A stretch of 64,000 nucleotides of DNA from Promerops cafer (taxonomy: Eukaryota; Chordata; Aves; Passeriformes; Nectariniidae). How positions within the stretch are numbered: the stretch's first letter is position 1; each line of letters starts with the position of its first letter. Below, piece after piece: positions 61,201 to 64,000 of the stretch. Both the position numbers and the translations under genes were made by a program. Location: contig VZSE01009986.1 of NCBI GenBank assembly GCA_013398275.1, positions 1,110,659-1,174,658 of the forward strand, written 5' to 3'. The notes below the pieces were generated by a model, which saw nothing but the letters and a program-made list of their open reading frames with translations, did not search any database and was not told the origin of the DNA.

Positions 61201-63990
61201 GGGCAGGGCTGGGCCCTGGTGCCACTGTCCCTGCTAGAGCAGGGCTCTTGGAGGAGAGCATGTCAAAGTCACATCCAGCCACAGCTTGGATGGTGTGTTC
61301 CAGGATGGGTGGTTGCCATCTAGCTCCTGTTCAGACATTCTGGGAGGTTGTGACCTCTGTGAACAGCACAAGCAGAGCCACCTTCCCCTTGCCTGGAGTT
61401 CAGCTTTACTGAGGGAGACTGAGCAAGAGCTAAGAACCAAGAGGTGAAAACCCTTCCCTCTGAAATCCATGCTGTCTGCAGCCATGCAGCTGCTCCCCAG
61501 GGATGCTCCCAGTGCCCAGTGACAGCTGAGCTGGGATCTGGTGACATGCAGGAGTGTTTGGTGTGCCAGCTTTTGGGCTGGTGATCAGAGCCTTGGGGGC
61601 TGTTTCTAGCCATGACTTGCAAGACTTTGTGTGGATAATATCATCTCCTTCAGACTCTTCATTCCTCTTCATCACCTGGCTACATTTTTAAGGCTTTTTG
61701 CTTGCCTTGGTACCTTCCAGGGCCATGGCCATGACTGCTGTAATTGCAGTCATGTTGTTAATAAGTCAGTGTTAATAGGGAATTCTGGAGGGCAGAAAGT
61801 AACATCATTACTGGTGCATAAAGCAACACTTACTATTTGCTTCTGAGTTTACTGTTTTCATCAAAAGACTTTAAAGCTTTAACCAGCCTGTATGTGGTTA
61901 AGAGAGCAAAGCAAACTGTGTAAGTCCCAGCAGCCAGGAGTGCTCAGCTCTGCACCAAGCTGGGACTGTTCCCAGGACCTCGGGATATCTGCAACTCAGG
62001 GACACACGGTGACAAAAACTCCTGGAACACGTGCTTGCCACCTGTGTTTCAAAGCATCAACAGAGGCCTTGCAAACCTTGAGAGAAGGCAGCTGTAGATG
62101 GAGCTAGAGAAGCACTGAACACCCCTGAACACCCCTGAACTCCAGGCTGAGGGGAACGTGGAGCTCTCAGCAGGCAGGTGGGGCAGGGCGAGGGGCGCAG
62201 CGTGGGTCAGCCCAGCCCTGGGGCTGAGGCTGTGCCTGCACCAGGGCTGCCCAAGGGGACTCCCTGGGCGGTCCCAGCTCCTGGCACTGCGTATTCAGGG
62301 TCCCTTGCCCAGTGCTTGAGGACAAATCCTACTCCAGGGGATCCAAGTCAAGGGAGCAACTGGGCACTGCCCTCCAAACCGCTGCGGTTAGAGAGCTTTC
62401 CTGCCCCATCTCCCATTTTTCTCTTGTTTCAGTAGAAACTGGCTCCTGCTGCAGCTGGGGTTTGCGGTGCTTCCCTCTGGCACACTTGGCTGTGGAGCCT
62501 CGCAGCTCTCCAAGGGTGAATGCAGGTGTTATCACCCCGTGCACAAGATGGGGGGCTGCTCAGGGATGTGCTGCCTGTGGCTGGCGCTGCTCCAGCGCCG
62601 GGCGCTGCTCACGCACATCCGCCGGGGCTCCGAGGGGAGGATCCAAGGCCAGACAAGGGCTGCCTCTCCACATCCCCGCTCTTAGGGATATCAGGAGGAT
62701 GGCAGGAGGCCTGTCTTAATGATAATTAACAGTTCTCCGTGTCTCCCCATGCCATGCTTGGGTTATTGAGCAGGGGAGAGCTGCAGGCTCAGACTGTGTA
62801 GACAGACATGGCTGTGCTGTACTCACTTGCCTCTGTCCCTTCATTACCAAGGTCAGGACAATCTGCAGTTTGCCCAGAGGAGAAATGCATGCTGGTGAGA
62901 AGCCTCAGAGTTGAGAGAAACCCATCCCATTTCAGTCCCTTTGCTGACTGTCCTATGATCCCTGGGAATTTCCTTTGAGTGCTTCTTCACACGTGGGCCC
63001 CGTGCAGTTGTTCTGCTGCCGGGGTTGTTTTTTGTTTGACTGCTTTCTGCCCAGGCTTGTCCTCAAGGCTGCTTTGTGTGCTGGCACCAAACATGACAAC
63101 TCCTTCTCCAGGCAGGCAGTGCAGGAGCCCAGACAGAGACTGAACAGCAGGAGAGGGAGCCCGTGGTGCAGAGCAGGGGCAGGAGCAGGGCTGGAAGTGC
63201 AGGCAGGAGGGGGCTCCCCCAGAGCTGCATCTCCGCTCCCGCCCACTGCTGCAGCTGGGCCTCCTCTCCTTCCTTGCTCTCCTCCCAGCCGACCTCTCCG
63301 CTCCCCCCTCCCCACGCTCATCCAGAATGAATCTTTCAAGGAAGACCTGCCTTGGAAGCCTGGCCAGAAATCTGGTCTGGGGGAGTGACCAGCATTGCTG
63401 GCTGAAGGACAGGTCACGGCGCGGTGCCAGGGGGCTGCTACCATTGCGCCTGCCAAGAGCTCGCAGATGAGAGCAAGGCTCGTTGAGGACAAGATGAATT
63501 GCATCTCTTGCTGCAGCTGATTTATCTAGCTGCGATAACAAAACACCCACAGATATAACATAAATCTGGTGGGCCAGATAGGGCTGCTTTAAGGCCACAG
63601 TCGTCGGTCTGGAGCTGTAATTAGCCCCAGGCTGTGGCCTCCAGTGCTCGCTCTGGGCCTGGCCTGGGCACTCTCCCTGGGCACATCCCTCACACAGCTG
63701 TGCCCAGCGTTCTGTGGTGGCCCAGGGGCCACTGCTCACTGGTCCTCGGTGCGTGAGAGCAGCAGACTCTGTGAGCAGCCTGGTCTCAGGTGTGGAAGGT
63801 CCTTCCTGCCTGGCTGTCCCTGGCTGGGCTGTGCCCACCCTGTGTGCCAGTCTCAGCCCTGCCGTGCTCCTCAAGCCCGTTTGCTCCCTGCAAAGGAGCA
63901 CAGACCAGCCGTGCATCTCTGACCCTTCCCCTGCCCTCTCCCTTCCAGGGCCTGTACATATTCCTGGTCTACGCAGTCTATAACAGCGAG
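49172..63990 (+). CDS. ADGRD2: ADGRD2 (GPR144), adhesion G-protein-coupled receptor D2, C-tail outside window
   Basis: Twenty coding exons, all in matching phase, give 998 codons: 49172-49219, 49316-49376, 49958-50188, 50328-50981, 51138-51236, 51574-51761, 52101-52382, 53657-53768, 54145-54279, 54559-54679, 55280-55385, 55596-55651, 56724-56850, 56960-57063, 57702-57804, 58018-58171, 58942-59075, 59655-59770, 60670-60790 and 63949-63990. Order in the protein: signal peptide (about 1-32), half C-type-lectin-like segment (about 38-110), pentraxin domain (about 115-325), GAIN domain ending in the GPS (residues 722-728), then seven transmembrane helices. The nearest relative is ADGRD1 (GPR133), with shared TNFAIL tethered-agonist start, WMLVEGL in TM3 and NSLQGL in TM7. 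Position next to PSMB7/NEK6 matches human ADGRD2. It is an orphan receptor at the plasma membrane. The gene continues past the window (donor gtaaga at 63991). Confidence 0.93.
49316..49376 (+). CDS. ADGRD2: ADGRD2 exon 2, end of signal peptide
   Basis: It encodes VGLSRSLLAFAALAKNQTSK plus one base. Together with exon 1 it forms a basic n-region, a hydrophobic core and a likely cleavage after AALA. NQT is a glycosylation sequon. The phase fits the next exon exactly (g|gt). Confidence 0.7.
49958..50188 (+). CDS. ADGRD2: ADGRD2 exon 3, C-type-lectin-like segment
   Basis: It encodes FAPVTIETPRHTYEYVATAL, then DWWQADRYCEQRFAQLLF, and ends HHIRGPVWLKERDSVLHKTK. The spacing of WWQAD..YC, the hydrophobic L-L core and the final VWL resembles the first half of a C-type lectin-like fold. 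The usual second half is absent. Confidence 0.85.
50328..50981 (+). CDS. ADGRD2: ADGRD2 exon 4, pentraxin domain
   Basis: A single 654-base exon holds the entire domain. Pentraxin hallmarks are HHFCVTW (pattern HxCxSTW), GTFIIGQDQDSLGGTF, and SFSGNITDLHIW. Sequons NGT and NIT are visible. The first strand and the Cys pair (ACAHLQW / HHFCVTW) fit the family. Confidence 0.95.
51138..51236 (+). CDS. ADGRD2: ADGRD2 exon 5, linker
   Basis: It encodes PVEECRVLEAGSSGFSYASC, then LQPLPFICHYSK plus one base. It is Cys-rich. The acceptor tttccacag is good; the donor gtacag is weak, so the 3' boundary is less sure. Confidence 0.7.
51574..51761 (+). CDS. ADGRD2: ADGRD2 exon 6, start of GAIN subdomain A
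   Basis: It encodes SHHLRTIAQALNMACVNHAV and onward to NTLAVRTV with donor gtgagt. There is a tandem acceptor (gcag-ag); only the downstream AG keeps phase with exon 5. Confidence 0.75.
52101..52382 (+). CDS. ADGRD2: ADGRD2 exon 7, helical GAIN subdomain A
   Basis: 94 codons in phase 0, IPDSVFTSDVQDMNLSVALD through EEQNTGTWSSISQ. It is rich in amphipathic helices, as expected for GAIN-A. Confidence 0.9.
53540..53561. repeat. T22 homopolymer in an ADGRD2 intron
   Basis: An uninterrupted run of T about 100 bases upstream of exon 8. No retroelement body was recognised next to it. Confidence 0.9.
53657..53768 (+). CDS. ADGRD2: ADGRD2 exon 8, GAIN
   Basis: It encodes AIRGPMAVVELCDRMVSLLV and onward to ITIQHGNV plus one base. 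The donor is gtgagt. Confidence 0.88.
54145..54279 (+). CDS. ADGRD2: ADGRD2 exon 9, GAIN subdomain B
   Basis: It encodes MEVRELELSEQELSGEAYVV and onward to EVPAEEMQRLKSR. ADGRD1 has an equivalent IQIPHEAF strand. Acceptor cgtgcacag. Confidence 0.88.
54559..54679 (+). CDS. ADGRD2: ADGRD2 exon 10, GAIN subdomain B
   Basis: It encodes LRRVTVKNMWFGYGSLQRCL and onward to DTAASDGGH plus two bases. Acceptor ccccccag, donor gtgagt. Confidence 0.88.
55280..55385 (+). CDS. ADGRD2: ADGRD2 exon 11, GAIN subdomain B
   Basis: It encodes YLSSTVGTAVISSTLLSGYQ and onward to RYRLQHRVQ. Acceptor ccctggcag. The donor gtaccc is weak, but its position is fixed by phase and by homology. Confidence 0.88.
55596..55651 (+). 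CDS. ADGRD2: ADGRD2 exon 12, GAIN strand before GPS
   Basis: It encodes DLPDALVGPICAFWNFSL plus two bases. CAFWNF aligns with CAFLDF of ADGRD1; NFS is a sequon. Confidence 0.92.
56724..56850 (+). CDS. ADGRD2: ADGRD2 exon 13, GPS motif and tethered agonist
   Basis: It encodes PDAGGMWSTAGCSVAKSLPD, then CFCNHTTNFAILLQLYEME. The Trp and the four Cys of the GPS are in place. The cleavage triad reads H-T-T instead of the usual H-L-T; TNFAILLQL would be the tethered agonist. Confidence 0.94.
56960..57063 (+). CDS. ADGRD2: ADGRD2 exon 14, TM1
   Basis: It encodes RTTKEEFTLQTLTFIGCGVS and a hydrophobic stretch to FLVL plus two bases. Donor gtaaga. Confidence 0.94.
57702..57804 (+). CDS. ADGRD2: ADGRD2 exon 15, ICL1 and TM2
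   Basis: It encodes VPKSERTTVHKNLIFALAAG and onward to FSELAKTSQ. The VHKNLIFAL motif is the class B2 signature of TM2. Confidence 0.94.
58018..58171 (+). CDS. ADGRD2: ADGRD2 exon 16, TM3 and start of TM4
   Basis: It encodes VLCFMVTALLHLFFMAAFSW, then MLVEGLLLWSKVV, and ends YYVTGW plus one base. The Cys at the start pairs with ECL2. Confidence 0.95.
58942..59075 (+). CDS. ADGRD2: ADGRD2 exon 17, TM4, ECL2 and TM5
   Basis: It encodes LPVLIVGVTLATSFNKYVAA, then NHCWLN (ECL2 Cys-Trp) and IIWAFVGPVLFILA. Donor gtaagt. Confidence 0.95.
59655..59770 (+). CDS. ADGRD2: ADGRD2 exon 18, end of TM5 and ICL3
   Basis: It encodes VNTLVLLRVVMVAVASARRR and onward to SSSLERQIGTQI plus two bases. The basic, Ser-rich stretch is the third intracellular loop. 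Confidence 0.93.
60670..60790 (+). CDS. ADGRD2: ADGRD2 exon 19, TM6 and TM7 start
   Basis: It encodes ATAKPVLVLLPVLGLTWACG and onward to AYVFIVLNSLQ. The PVLGLTW motif is the TM6 class B2 signature. Confidence 0.95.
60791..63948 (+). other. ADGRD2 intron (3.2 kb)
   Basis: No exon recognised. A non-repetitive segment at 63440-63640 holds a pair of opposed GATA sites and TAAT cores and looks enhancer-like. Confidence 0.6.
63949..63990 (+). CDS. ADGRD2: ADGRD2 exon 20, TM7 end
   Basis: Fourteen codons, GLYIFLVYAVYNSE, then donor gtaaga. The window ends 10 bases later, so the cytoplasmic tail is missing. Confidence 0.9.
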
Positions 63991-64000
63991 GTAAGAGATG

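Noticed and set aside
1..64000. CRISPR arrays, tRNA/rRNA genes, insertion sequences, viral genes
   Set aside because: None seen. This is vertebrate nuclear DNA, and no cloverleaf, retroviral or clear CR1 signature was recognised by eye.

Overview
This is a 64 kb piece of a vertebrate nuclear genome. It has multi-exon genes with GT-AG introns, CpG patches and no operon structure. Three genes lie in the order NEK6 (+), PSMB7 (-), ADGRD2 (+), the same neighbours as on human 9q33.3. The introns are compact and the promoters very GC-rich, with sequence missing at one of them. This suggests a sauropsid, most likely a bird; that is inference, because I did not recognise a diagnostic CR1 element.

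Layout. 1-18.35 kb: the 3' half of NEK6, five coding exons encoding 178 residues from the middle of the kinase N-lobe to the stop, then a roughly 1.9 kb 3' UTR. 18.84-38.3 kb: PSMB7 on the minus strand, seven coding exons giving the complete 234-residue mature proteasome beta2 subunit. The first exon is missing, almost certainly inside a 61-base N gap at 38250-38310. NEK6 and PSMB7 converge tail to tail with only about 0.5 kb between their poly(A) signals. 38.37-38.69 kb: a G-rich (minus strand) minisatellite beside the PSMB7 promoter. 38.7-46.7 kb: intergenic, with no gene I can support. 46.75-47.1 kb: a CpG island with a 27-bp repeat, the candidate ADGRD2 promoter. 47.78-49.92 kb: a 1073-bp block present twice around a single N, nearly certainly an assembly artefact that duplicates the two first coding exons of ADGRD2. 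49.17-64 kb: ADGRD2, twenty coding exons whose phases all agree (998 codons). They encode a signal peptide, a half C-type-lectin-like segment, a pentraxin domain, a GAIN/GPS domain and seven transmembrane helices. The cytoplasmic tail lies beyond the window.

The genes do not form a pathway: NEK6 is a mitotic kinase, PSMB7 a catalytic proteasome subunit and ADGRD2 an orphan adhesion GPCR. The observations most worth a second look are the beta2i-like Glu53 in PSMB7 of a probable bird, a CpG island with two perfect CREs and a CTCF-like site inside a PSMB7 intron, a perfect RFX X-box in a NEK6 intron, a GC-AG intron in NEK6, the promoter-side G-rich minisatellite, and the false duplication over the ADGRD2 signal-peptide exons.
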